Both the position numbers and the translations under genes were made by a program. Source: Macrothele yani (taxonomy: Eukaryota > Arthropoda > Arachnida > Araneae > Macrothelidae). From it: a DNA stretch of 64,000 nucleotides. This document shows positions 11,056 through 21,800 of the stretch, piece by piece. The notes beneath the pieces were generated by a model. That model was not told where the DNA came from. It saw nothing but the letters and a program-made list of their open reading frames with translations, and searched no databases. Each line of letters begins with the position of its first letter. Within the stretch, counting starts at the first letter, position 1. The DNA lies in contig CM077034.1 of NCBI GenBank assembly GCA_039090855.1, positions 228,186,701 to 228,250,700 on the forward strand, in the 5' to 3' direction.

Positions 11056-11847
11056 GACTATATGCTTAACTGTATTACCACTTGTGTATATAGAAAACCC
11101 TGTCATACACCTGTTTTAATACCTTATCATTCATCACACCCTAAACAACATAAGTTGACAGCATTATTCTATTTGTTTAGAAGAGCTCACTGACATTCAT
11201 CAACTACTGAATTATTTCAGCAGGAAGTTAACTACATTTTTGGTTTGGCTGAGCAATATGAGTTCCCTAAATATCTGATTAGGCAAGTGTTTGGCAAGGT
11301 CAAATATGCCCTACATACTACCCTGTTAAGAAACTCCAACTGCAATTCCATATACGTTGGCTCTATGCAATACAATCCACATTTAACGAGAGCCTTAACG
11401 CAACTATGTAAACCATACGGCTTGAAATTTGGTTCACGCACACGAAACTTATTCTCAGTAGTTCGTAAGGATCGTGAACGGAATAGCAAAATGGGACAGT
11501 GGGGTATTTACAATATCCCTCTGGTTAAGGCAACTACAGGACAAGCAGCTTCTAATTATGTGGGTTCTACAAAACGCAATATTGCATTACGAATCAAAGA
11601 ACACAAATACAATATTAAAACAGGCATGTATTGTACATCACTAGCCAAATCTGTTACACAAGATGATCTTAATCCCGACTGGAGCAATGTAACAATAATT
11701 AACACTCCTAGTAAACCTGGTGATCTTTTAATTGCTGAAAGTGTGTATATAGAGGCCTCCGGTGAGAAATGTTGTAATGAACATGCCCCCTATGAGTTAC
11801 ATAACGTTTGGAAATCCCTTATTAAAAATGTAAATTATAAATTGTAA
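11056..11847 (+). pseudogene. PLE: RT C-terminus, linker and GIY-YIG endonuclease
   Basis: One plus frame runs from an upstream TAG (11053) to 11847 with a single internal TGA at 11191. Before the TGA, VYRKPCHTPVLIPYHSSHPK is the post-catalytic part of PLE reverse transcriptase (compare YRKPTHT in the family). After it come the thumb/linker (QYEFPKYLIRQVFGKVKYAL, LCKPYGLKF) and a GIY-YIG domain: WGIYNIPLV, NYVGSTKRNIALRIKEHKYN, ESVYIEASGEKCCNEHAP. The nuclease looks structurally complete. The RT palm is absent: HHR-like sequence and AT repeats lie immediately upstream. It differs from the PLE in the 7-10-kb block and looks like a separate family. Confidence 0.85.
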
Positions 11848-12042
11848 TATAAACTTAAAATTGAATGTTCACCTTTCACCATTTATTTCTATTATATATT
11901 TCCATGTTTTCTTCTTCACACCATTGGGCCAACAGTATACGCAACATTTTTGGCGCATGTAGATTACTATTGGCTAATAACTTACCATGCTTCCCACAAT
12001 GCAATGATCTATATTATATATAGATTAAATGTGTATCTATTT

Positions 12043-12094
12043 ATTACATCTGAAGAAGAGGCAGCCGCTGCCTCGAAAGTGCTCATGGTTTAAT
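12043..12094 (+). ncRNA. Hammerhead-ribozyme-like motif, downstream of PLE
   Basis: Core CUGAAGA (12050-12056), a perfect 7-bp stem II GAGGCAG/CUGCCUC with loop CCG (12058-12074), GAAA (12075-12078), a minimal stem III, then CUC as N-U-H. Stem I begins CAU (12047-12049) with AUG (12085-12087), followed by a bulge and AUU/AAU. Like the upstream motif it has one extra base after the CUGANGA box. Both share GAAAGUGCU and a following 'taattgtatat', as expected of the two terminal repeats of one PLE. Confidence 0.6.
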
Positions 12095-12333
12095 TGTATA
12101 TATTTCTTCATCTTTTAATCATTAAATCGTGCGAAAGACGGAAATCTTTCATCGCTTCAGTAAATCTATTTCATATTTTAAGATCATTAAAATAGTGAGA
12201 ATACGGTACTCATCCTAATGGTTCATGTGCACGAATGTGTTTTCTGTATCTTCAAAACGTTTACGCCACTCATAAAGTTGCGTGCACAACTCATACGACC
12301 CTCCCCCATATACTTTTTTTTTAACTTTAAGTA

Positions 12334-13351
12334 CAGGGTGTCCCGCAAAGGACTCCCTGATTTTAAAATGAAATAACTCGGAAACGGAGGTCGACAGAAG
12401 AATAAAACAAGTGGTATCTTTATTTGAAAAGCCGTAAAAATCTGATACAGAAGTTTCAAAATTACTTACAAATGTTGCCGACAGGTGGCGCTGTGCGCTG
12501 TAGTCGCAGTGCGGTCCTGTAAATAATGCTGCGAAGCACAGAGCGATCAGTCTTCGGACAGTTTCGCTGTCGAAACGTGAAAGGAGGTTAACGTACTGAA
12601 GGAAGTGGATGAAGTCGTGTATTCCGCGGAGCAACGTGTTTTTCTGGTACTCGAGTATCAGGGACTTCGCAGTTTCGCTGTCGAAACGTGAAAGGAGGTT
12701 AACATACTGAAGGAAGTGGATGAAGTCGTGTATTCCGCGGAGTGACGTGTTTTTCTGGTACTCGAGTGTCAGGGAATCCGTGGTTTATGCAAGGTGGGGC
12801 CCCATCACACCATACCCCAGCGGTTTTTGCCTTTCTTGAGGAATACTTCGGGGAATAGAGTCACTGCTTTGAACTATTCCACATTTACTGGAACAGGCAT
12901 GGATTGGCCTCCATACTCATCCGATCTTACCCCCTGCGACTACTTTTTGTGGGGCACATTGAAGGAAACTGCTTTCCAGAACAATTCTGCAACACTGGAC
13001 GAGGTTGAAGAGTTGATCGGTGAGGCATGTGCGTCCATTTCCGTTGACTGAAAATTTCATTCTTCGTTTGCGCCATTTCCGTGCTGCGAAAGGTGCACAT
13101 TTTGAATCGATTGTCGTGCGATTGCAACGACTGCTTGCAAAGGACAGTTTATAGACTATTTCTCGGACGCCCTACTGCGACTAAAGCGTACAGCGTCACC
13201 TGCCGGCGACATTTGTAAGTAATTTTGAAACTTCTGTATCAGATTCTTAAAGGCTTTCAAAATAGACACACCACTTGTTTCATTCTTCTATCGATCTACG
13301 TTTCCAAGTTATTTCATTTTAAAATCAGGGAGTCCTTTGTGGGACACCCTG
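12334..13351. mobile_element. TIR transposon with CAGGGTGTCCC ends
   Basis: Long inverted repeats start CAGGGTGTCCCGCAAAGG at the left and end CCTTTGTGGGACACCCTG at the right. They continue through 'ctgattttaaaatgaaataa' for about 100 bp and are flanked by TA on both sides. The interior holds a transposase remnant. A 2-nt TA target and this terminus fit a mariner-like lineage. Confidence 0.85.
12794..13051 (+). pseudogene. Transposase C-terminal fragment in the TIR element
   Basis: The key motif is DWPPYSSDLTPCDYFLWGTL, the third-acid region of mariner-type transposases (PPYSPDLTPCDYFLWG), followed by helices (LDEVEELIGEAC). The N-terminal two-thirds are missing. Two near-identical 90-bp segments upstream (12553-12640 and 12670-12757, 'cagtttcgctgtcgaaacgt') show a further internal duplication. 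Confidence 0.75.
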
Positions 13352-13619
13352 TATGTGTCTTTGCAAGTTTTTGATGAAATCTGAAGCAAATGCGTTGATC
13401 ATTTCTTCCCAACACGACAAAATGCGACGAACGGCTTCACATACATGAGAGCAAAGTACTACTGTAAAAAAAAAAAAAAACACGGACGTGCAGGGGAGAT
13501 GTGAATCATGACACGTGCACAATAGGTTCCAAGGTGAGCCTGTGCCAAACCACTTCCTGCTGCGTCGGACGATTCCAAACTTCTGCACCCAGTCTGGATA
13601 CTTTTTTGATCACACTTCG

Positions 13620-14580
13620 TACAGCATCCCAAACGTGGATTTTATTTAAAACTTCTGCCATAACTTGATAATCTTGATTTGCATACATACAATAAAACTG
13701 TAAAAATGTATCAAATCTGAATTCTGTAAAATTGAGCTTGTCTTCAATAGATGAACACAGTTTTCATATTTCATTCCTAGTGGAGAAACAAAATACATAT
13801 AATACATTAGTTAAGTAAATTTATCCGTGATGGTTATGAATCATACATATATCTTGTATTATGGCATGAACAATTAGTACAGAACATATAAATGAGGAAG
13901 GAGAGGAAATATATTCAAAGGAAGACCATACACTAATGCTGATGCATTCATGAATGAAATATTAGAGACTTCTATAAGGGTTGTTCAATATGTGAGACTT
14001 TTTGCCTGAAAGAGTCAATACATGACAAACATGAAAATAATCGCTGATAGTTTATTTATTTATTTAATTATTATTTTATTTATTCATTTACTTATTCATT
14101 TATTTATTCATTTTTATTAATTCATGTATTTTTTGAAGAAAGAGTATTTTTTTATTTTGCCATATACTTTCGGGTGAATCTTTTCTTTTTTTTCTCTCCG
14201 TCCCCTCTCTCCCAGCACAAGGCGGCACAGGACGGGCCGACATTGTGAAACGCTGGCGACAGCCATCGGCAAGCTGGCTTTGTAGTATGTTTTATTGGGG
14301 CCAATAGAAGTGTCCACCATCTGTAGAATCCACAATGCGTGCTGGGCAGACCGGAGACTTGTTTGAACCGGGCCTAACAGTTTAATTGGGTAGAGAATTT
14401 ACGGCAGGGGGTTGTATCACGCGGCAAACGTAACGAGGGGTTTTGAGAATTTTCACTGGAACGGGTAGGAATCTTGGCCCCCTAACGAACGGAAGATCAA
14501 AATGCTAATTTTTGACCAGTAAGATTTACACTGGGGAATTTAATTCACGGAGGCTTGCGTTTGCCAGCTAGTGATTGGAT
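13620..14580. other. AT-rich spacer with TTTA microsatellite
   Basis: No gene is supported. 14046-14135 is an imperfect TTTA/TTCA microsatellite. 14160-14340 holds a pyrimidine-rich and then GC-richer stretch that I do not recognise. Confidence 0.5.
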
Positions 14581-14582
14581 GA

Positions 14583-15662
14583 TGAGATAATTTGAGGTAG
14601 TGTGGGTCCTCTTGGAGGGTCGTCAAAATTTTTACGAGATAATTTGAGGTAGTGTGGGTCCTCTTGGGGGTCGTCAAAATTTTTACGAGATAATTTGAGG
14701 TAGTGTGGGTCCTCTTGGAGGGTCGTCAACATTTTTACGAGATAATTTGAGGTAGTGTGGGTCCTTCTTGGGGGTCGTCAAAATTTTTACGAGATAATTT
14801 GAGGTAGTGTGGGTCCTCTTGGGTGTCGTCAAAATTTTTACGAGATAATTTGAGGTAGTGTGGGTCCACTTGGAGGGTCGTCAACATTTTTACGAGATAA
14901 TTTGAGGTAGTGTGGGTCCTCTTTGGGGATCGTCAAAATTTTTACCAGATAATTTGAGGTAGTGTGGGTCCTCTTGGGGGTCGTCAAAATTTTTACGAGA
15001 TAATTTGAGGTAGTGTGGGTTCTCTTGGGGGTCGTCAAAATTTTTACGAGATAATTTGAGGTAGTGTGGGTCCTCTTGGAGGGTCGTCAACATTTTTACG
15101 AGATAATTTGAGGTAGTGTGGGTCCTCTTGGGGATCGTCAAAATTTTTACCAGATAATTTGAGGTAGTGTGGGTCCTCTTGGGGGTCGTCAAAATTTTTA
15201 CGAGATAATTTGAGGTAGTGTGGGTCCTCTTGGGGGTCGTCAAAATTTTTACGAGATAATTTGAGGTAGTGTGGGTCCTCTTGGGGGTCGTCAAAATTTT
15301 TACGAGATAATTTGAGGTAGTGTGGGTCCTCTTGGGGGTCGTCAAAATTTTTACGAGATAATTTGAGGTAGTGTGGGTCCTCTTGGAGGGTCGTCAAAAT
15401 TTTTACGAGATAATTTGAGGTAGTGTGGATCCTCTTGGGGGTCGTCAAAATTTTTACGAGATAATTTGAGGTAGTGTGGGTCCTCTTGGAGGGTCGTCAA
15501 AATTTTTACGAGATAATTTGAGGTAGCGTGGGTCGTCTTGGGGTCGTCAAAATTTTTACGAGATAATTTGAGGTAGCGTGGGTCGTCTTGGGGGTCGTCA
15601 AAATTTTTACGTGATAATTTGAGGTAGTGTGGGTCCTCTTGGGGGTCGTCAAAATTTTTACA
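14583..15662. repeat. 51-bp minisatellite, about 21 copies
   Basis: The unit is 'gagataatttgaggtagtgt' followed by 'gggtcctcttgggggtcgtc' and 'aaaatttttac'. Most units are 51 bp, with +1 to +2 variants (GGAGGGTC) that shift frame. The 17-codon period explains the long minus-strand frames (TTPKRTHTTSNYLVKIL repeated); these are a by-product of the array, not a gene. Confidence 0.95.
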
Positions 15663-16676
15663 AGGGAAGAGAAGAACTTCGTCACTTCACGTTTACAGTT
15701 TTGGCACGAAACTTTACTTTGGTGTATTTCGCGGCGTGCATCTCGTGCACTTTCCTCCACGACTGGCAACTTAATCGCTGCCAATGTAACGGCACGACTG
15801 AAGCTACCGTCAGCTGCGGATGGGAGATCGCAACCGAGGTTTCCGGATGAACGGAACCCCCACTAAGGACCATTAGGGCCCATACGACGGTCGCAACTGC
15901 GGATGGAAGTTAATACCCACCGGACGAGGATTCTCCCGGATCAGGAGTGGTCAGCAGCGCGATATCTAGGCCAGGTTCGGATGTTAAGCTCGGAAATCCA
16001 TCCTATTCTTTCTTTGGTGTCCCCTCACAAAATCTTTATCGGAGCAGTCCACACATAGAGTTAATATTTTTTTATAAGCAAATAGCTAATTGAGTACAGG
16101 TTCCTGTCAGAGAGTCTTAAATCATTTTTGCTAATATCATGAGCGTATATTTATTATTATGCCAAATCACAACCAATAAATTGTTTTTGTTGTTAATTTT
16201 GTCTCGGTTCCATGATGATTGTATCGTTAACTACAATATGTGTGCTCAACCCTAGATTATTTGCAGAATATATATAACTTTTGGAACCGGAACTTAGCAA
16301 ATCACTTCATTTATGCTTTTTATTTTAACGTTCACAGAAATATTGCAGCACACAGCGGACCCTTTGACTCCCAAAGGGAAATCTGCTGTGTGATACACAA
16401 CGCCCCGTCAGTGGATTCTGAAGCTGCGTCAGCCCTAAATCAGGGAATCGCAGAATCACAATCCACTCGACACTCCCTTGCCTCCCAATATTACGGCGGG
16501 TGAACCCAATTAGGGACCCGAGCGATAATAGATCATAAAATTTACATATGTTAATGGGGTTGAGTTTACATAAGTGTGATATTAATTTCGGGACCAACCG
16601 GTGAGCGCTTACGCCACAGCAAGGCATAATATGCAAATTATCGTCGGGTGGTATTTAAGGAGTACGGCGAAGTGAA
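15663..16676. other. Unrecognised unique sequence
   Basis: No coding frame with family similarity and no terminal repeats. GC content is higher at 15740-15990. A short stretch near 15960-16000 faintly recalls 5S rRNA wording but does not fold or align as one. Confidence 0.4.
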
Positions 16677-17737
16677 TGTAATCAGTGGTCGGCGTACGGA
16701 CACGTGCGAAGACCCTGAAGAAGCTGCAATGCCTGGACATGGAAGACGTGTACGATTTCAGCAGTTATTGGACTTTGAGCGCAGGTCATCTAGTCGGACT
16801 CCGCGAGATGTGTGGTCGTATCGTCGTATTGCGGAGCGAATTGGACGGGAAGTGTCGGTGGTTGTGGTACGATGGTGGCGTAGATGGTCCAAGGAACATT
16901 CCCACACGAGAAGACGCGGAACCGCTGAGTCACAGACGGACTGACGAGTGGACCGATCGACGCATAAGAAGAGCGGCGTTGTCAAGCAGAACACCCACTG
17001 CAACGGAAATCCGAGCTGCCGTTGCACCTGAGGCGACTGTGCGAACAATCCGCAACCGTCTACTGGATCCAGGACTACGTGCACGTGTGCCTCTGGCATG
17101 TGTACCTCTGATTCCAGCCCACCGTCAGGAACGGCTGCAGTGGTGTCGCCAACATCTGCACTGGAGAACGCAATGGCAATCTGTCCTGTTCAGCGATTAA
17201 AGCAGATTCTGCTTGGGATCCTCCGATGGCCGTATGCGTGTTCGCAGACGCACAGGGAAGTGTCTCCACCCTTCTTGCATCCGCTAGCGACACACAGGGC
17301 ATACACCTGGTCTCCTGGTGTGGGGAGCAATCAGCTGTCACTCCCGTACACAACTAGTGTTTGTACCGGATACGTTAAACAGCACCTTCCTACATCAACA
17401 ACATCATTCAGCCTGTTGTTGTGCCATTTGTAAGGTCGGTCCATCGTGGTGTTTTCCAGCAAGATAACGCACACCCACACATGGCACGTGCAACGCAACA
17501 TGCACTTCAGGGTGTGAGACAACTTCCATGGTTCACCGGATTGAGCACGTGTGGGATTTTATGGGACAACGACTTATCCGGTCTCCACGGCCAGCCACGA
17601 CCATCCCCGATTGAGGCGTCCAGGTTGAGGATGCTTGGAACTCAATACCCCAAACTTCCATCCAACATCTGTACGACAGACTCCATGCCAGAATTGCACA
17701 GTGTGACGCAGTTCATGGCGGTTCAACCTCGTACTAA
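16677..17737 (+). pseudogene. Second copy of the Tc1/IS630-like transposase
   Basis: Same element as at 3.9-4.9 kb, in the opposite orientation. Homology begins at TGTAATCAGT (16677), and the start codon equivalent is 16729. Several indels split the frame (at 'gcgcaggtcatctag', 'gtggttgtggtac', and near 17199). The LPWPARSPDLSPIEH segment is shortened by a deletion of roughly 20 bp, which removes part of the third catalytic region. It retains CAA where the left copy has TAA. Confidence 0.85.
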
Positions 17738-18186
17738 CCATGTTACATGGAAATGTTATTTTTCAGTTTACCAGCAAATACAGCTGTATTTTGCCATAAT
17801 GTTTGGATCACGTTATCCTCTGTATTCCGTTATGTATAAATTTCTGTTGGTATCAGACGTCTCCTTCTTGGTGTTCTTTTTCACTTTCTAGCCACGACCA
17901 TCCCCGATTGAGGCGTCCAGGTTGAGGATGCTTGGAACTCAATACCCCAAACTTACATCCAACATCTGTACGACAGACTCCATGCCAGAATTGCACAGTG
18001 TGACGCAGTTCATGGCGGTTCAACCTCGTACTAACCATGTTACATGGAAATGTTATTTTTCAGTTTACCAGCAAATACAGCTGTATTTTGCCATAATGTT
18101 TGGATCACGTTATCCTCTGTATTCCGTTATGTATAAATTTCGTTGGTATCAGACGTCTCCTTCTTGGTGTTCTTTTTCACTTTCCG
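17593..18186 (+). repeat. Two 297-bp transposon tail units
   Basis: Units start at AGCCACGACCATCC (17593 and 17890), 297 bp apart, and end at 18186. This is the short-array version of the satellite at 1-4056 and shows the tail duplication in its early form. Confidence 0.95.
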
Positions 18187-18790
18187 CTAGTGTATCTTGT
18201 ATTATGGCATGAATAAGGTGGGGACACATCCTAAATTTCCTCGAATCCGAATCCTAAAAGGTTCTTGAATCCTTCATACAAGAATAATTATAGGAAAAAA
18301 AGAGAAAGAAAAAGACTTGTACTTAAAATTAAAAGTTTTTAATTGAAGCAAAATTTGAAATCTGTGTTTAATGAAAAACAAATTAAAGAATATAGTTTTC
18401 AAAAAATATGACCACACTTATTAAGAAGATAAAAATGAAATTTATAATTTGTATTTACTAAACAATACAAAACTCTTGAGGTTCATTTCCATTTTATGAA
18501 CATAATTTGACAAAAAAATATTTGGGTAACAATTCACATTTCTGACATTTTTTATTTACAGGCACAAAATGAATCGCCCCTAAGTATGCGTAAACGCTTT
18601 GGTTAGCGATAAGAGACTATGTAGGAATAAAAACAATAAAATGTGAGAAACGCCGAGATCGAGACAAAAAAATACAGACCGGAGAGTGCTAAGCATATAT
18701 CGATAGCGTGTACGAGGCACTGCGGAGAGTTGAGTACAACTAAAATCGCTGAGCTGTACACAGAGTAATTTCAGTCATGAGCGCAACATC
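18187..18790. other. AT-rich spacer
   Basis: AT-rich with no supported gene. It begins with a 21-bp segment (18193-18213) identical to 13850-13870. Confidence 0.5.
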
Positions 18791-18837
18791 AAGGTTCGTA
18801 CTTCTTCAAGCAAATTAAATTCGAGGACTTTTTAAAC

Positions 18838-21800
18838 CCAAATTATCATATGTGTGTACTGTCAGTTGGTCAGTAGGTAGGTATTTTATAAGTTCAGACC
18901 ATTAATCTTAGCCAAATCATCATATGTGTGTACTGTCAGTTGGTCAGCAGGTAGGTATTTTATAAGTTCATACCATTAATCTTAGCCAAATTATCATATG
19001 TGTGTACTGTCAGTTGGTCAGTAGGTAGGTATTTTATAAGTTCAGACCATTAATCTTAGCCAAATTATCATATGTGTGTACTGTCAATTGGTCAGTAGGT
19101 AGGTATTTTATAAGTTCAGATCATTAATCTTAGCCAAATTATCATATGTGTGTACTGTCAGTTGGTCAGTAGGTAGGTATTTAATAAGTTCATACCATTA
19201 ATCTTAGCCAAATTATCATATGTGTGTACTGTCAGTTGGTCAGTAGGTATGTATTTTATAAGTTCATACCATTAATCTTAGCCAAATTATCATATGTGTG
19301 TACTGTCAGTTGGTCAGTAGGTAGGTATTTTATAAGTTCAGACCATTAATCTTAACCAAATTATCATATGTGTGTACTGTCAGTTGGTCAGTAGGTATGT
19401 ATTTTATAAGTTCATACCATTAATCTTAGCCAAATTATCATATGTGTGTACTGTCAGTTGGTCAGTAGGTAGGTATTTTATAAGTTCAGACCATTAATCT
19501 TAGCCAAATCATCATATGTGTGTACTGTCAGTTGGTCAGTAGGTAGGTATTTTATAAGTTCAGACCATTAATCTTAACCAAATTATCATATGTGTGTACT
19601 GTCAGTTGGTCAGTAGGTAGGTATTTTATAAGTTCATACCATTAATCTTAGCCAAATTATAATATGTGTGTACTGTCAGTTGGTCAGTAGGTAGGTATTT
19701 TATAAGTTCAGACCATTAATCTTAACCAAATTATCATATGTGTGTACTGTCAGTTGGTCAGTAGGTAGGTATTTTATAAGTTCAGACCATTAATCTTAAC
19801 CAAATTATCATATGTGTGTACTGTCAGTTGGTCAGTAGGTAGGTATTTTATAAGTTCAGACCATTAATCTTAACCAAATTATCATATGTGTGTACTGTCA
19901 GTTGGTCAGTAGGTAGGTATTTTATAAGTTCAGACCATTAATCTTAACCAAATTATCATATGTGTGTACTGTCAGTTGGTCAGTAGGTAGGTATTTTATA
20001 AGTTCAGACCATTAATCTTAACCAAATTATCATATGTGTGTACTGTCAGTTGGTCAGTAGGTAGGTATTTTATAAGTTCAGACCATTAATCTTAACCAAA
20101 TTATCATATGTGTGTACTGTCAGTTGGTCAGTAGGTAGGTATTTCATAAGTTCAGACCATTAATCTTAACCAAATTATCATATGTGTGTACTGTCAGTTG
20201 ATCAGTAGGTAGGTATTTTATAAGTTCAGACCATTAATCTTAACCAAATTATCATATGTGTGTACTGTCAGTTGGTCAGTAGGTAGGTATTTTATAAGTT
20301 CAGACCATTAATCTTAACCAAATTATCATATGTGTGTACTGTCAGTTGGTCAGTAGGTAGGTATTTTTATAAGTTCAGACCATTAATCTTAGCCAAATTA
20401 TCATATGTGTGTACTGTCAATTGGTCAGTAGGTAGGTATTTTATAAGTTCAGATCATTAATCTTAGCCAAATTATCATATGTGTGTACTGTCAGTTGGTC
20501 AGTAGGTAGGTATTTAATAAGTTCAGACCATTAATCTTAGCCAAATTATCATATGTGTGTACTGTCAGTTGGTCAGTAGGTATGTATTTTATAAGTTCAT
20601 ACCATTAATCTTAGCCAAATTATCATATGTGTGTACTGTCAGTTGGTCAGTAGGTAGGTATTTTATAAGTTCAGACCATTAATCTTAGCCAAATTATCAT
20701 ATGTGTGTACTGTCAGTTGGTCAGTAGGTATGTATTTTATAAGTTCAGACCATTAATCTTAACCAAATTATCATATGTGTGTACTGTCAGTTGGTCAGTA
20801 GGTATGTATTTTATAAGTTCAGACCATTAATCTTAACCAAATTATCATATGTGTGTACTGTCAGTTGGTCAGTAGGTAGGTATTTTATAAGTTCAGACCA
20901 TTAATCTTAACCAAATTATCATATGTGTGTACTGTCAGTTGGTCAGTAGGTAGGTATTTTATAAGTTCAGACCATTAATCTTAACCAAATTATCATATGT
21001 GTGTACTGTCAGTTGGTCAGAAGGTATGTATTTTATAAGTTCATACCATTAATCTTAGCCAAATTATCATATGTGTGTACTGTCAGTTGGTCCAGTAGGT
21101 AGGTATTTTATAAGTTCAGACCATTAATCTTAGCCAAATCATCATATGTGTGTACTGTCAGTTGGTCAGTAGGTAGGTATTTTATAAGTTCAGACCATTA
21201 ATCTTAACCAAATTATCATATGTGTGTACTGTCAGTTGGTCAGTAGGTAGGTATTTTATAAGTTCAGACCATTAATCTTAGCCAAATTGTCATATGTGTG
21301 TACTGTCAGTTGGTCAGTAGGTAGGTATTTTATAAGTTCAGACCATTAATCTTAGCCAAATCATCATATGTGTGTACTGTCAGTTGGTCAGCAGGTAGGT
21401 ATTTTATAAGTTCAGACCATTAATCTTAACCAAATTATCATATGTGTGTACTGTCAGTTGGTCAGTAGGTAGGTATTTTATAAGTACAGACCATTAATCT
21501 TAACCAAATTATCATATGTGTGTACTGTCAGTTGGTCAGTAGGTAGGCATTTTATAAGTTCAGACCATTAATCTTAGCCAAATTATCATATGTGTGTACT
21601 GTCAGTTGGTCAGTAGGTAGGCATTTTATAAGTTCAGACCATTAATCTTAACCAAATTATCATATGTGTGTACTGTCAGTTGGTCAGTAGGTAGGTATTT
21701 TATAAGTTCAGACGATTAATCTTAACCAAATTATCATATGTGTGTACTGTCAGTTGGTCAGTAGGTAGGCATTTTATAAGTTCAGACCATTGATCTTAAC

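Larger units (their letters stand above)
12100..13615 (-). pseudogene. Mariner-like N-terminal remnant hosting a nested element
   Basis: At the right end 'agtgtgatcaaaaaagtatc' (minus) resembles a mariner terminus. Minus-strand pieces INAFASDFIKNLQRHI (right of the nested element) and AQLYEWRKRFEDTENTFVH (left of it) resemble the N-terminal DNA-binding region of mariner-like transposases (YEWxKRF). The frame shifts several times, and the 12334-13351 element is inserted into it. Confidence 0.45.

Noticed and set aside
14838..15784. Long minus-strand proteins TTPKRTHTTSNYLVKIL
   Set aside because: An artefact of a 51-bp period divisible by three; open frames shift wherever units are 52-53 bp.
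15880..16000. 5S rRNA-like segment
   Set aside because: Only short word resemblance ('gttaagctcgg'); no complementary ends and no internal control region.
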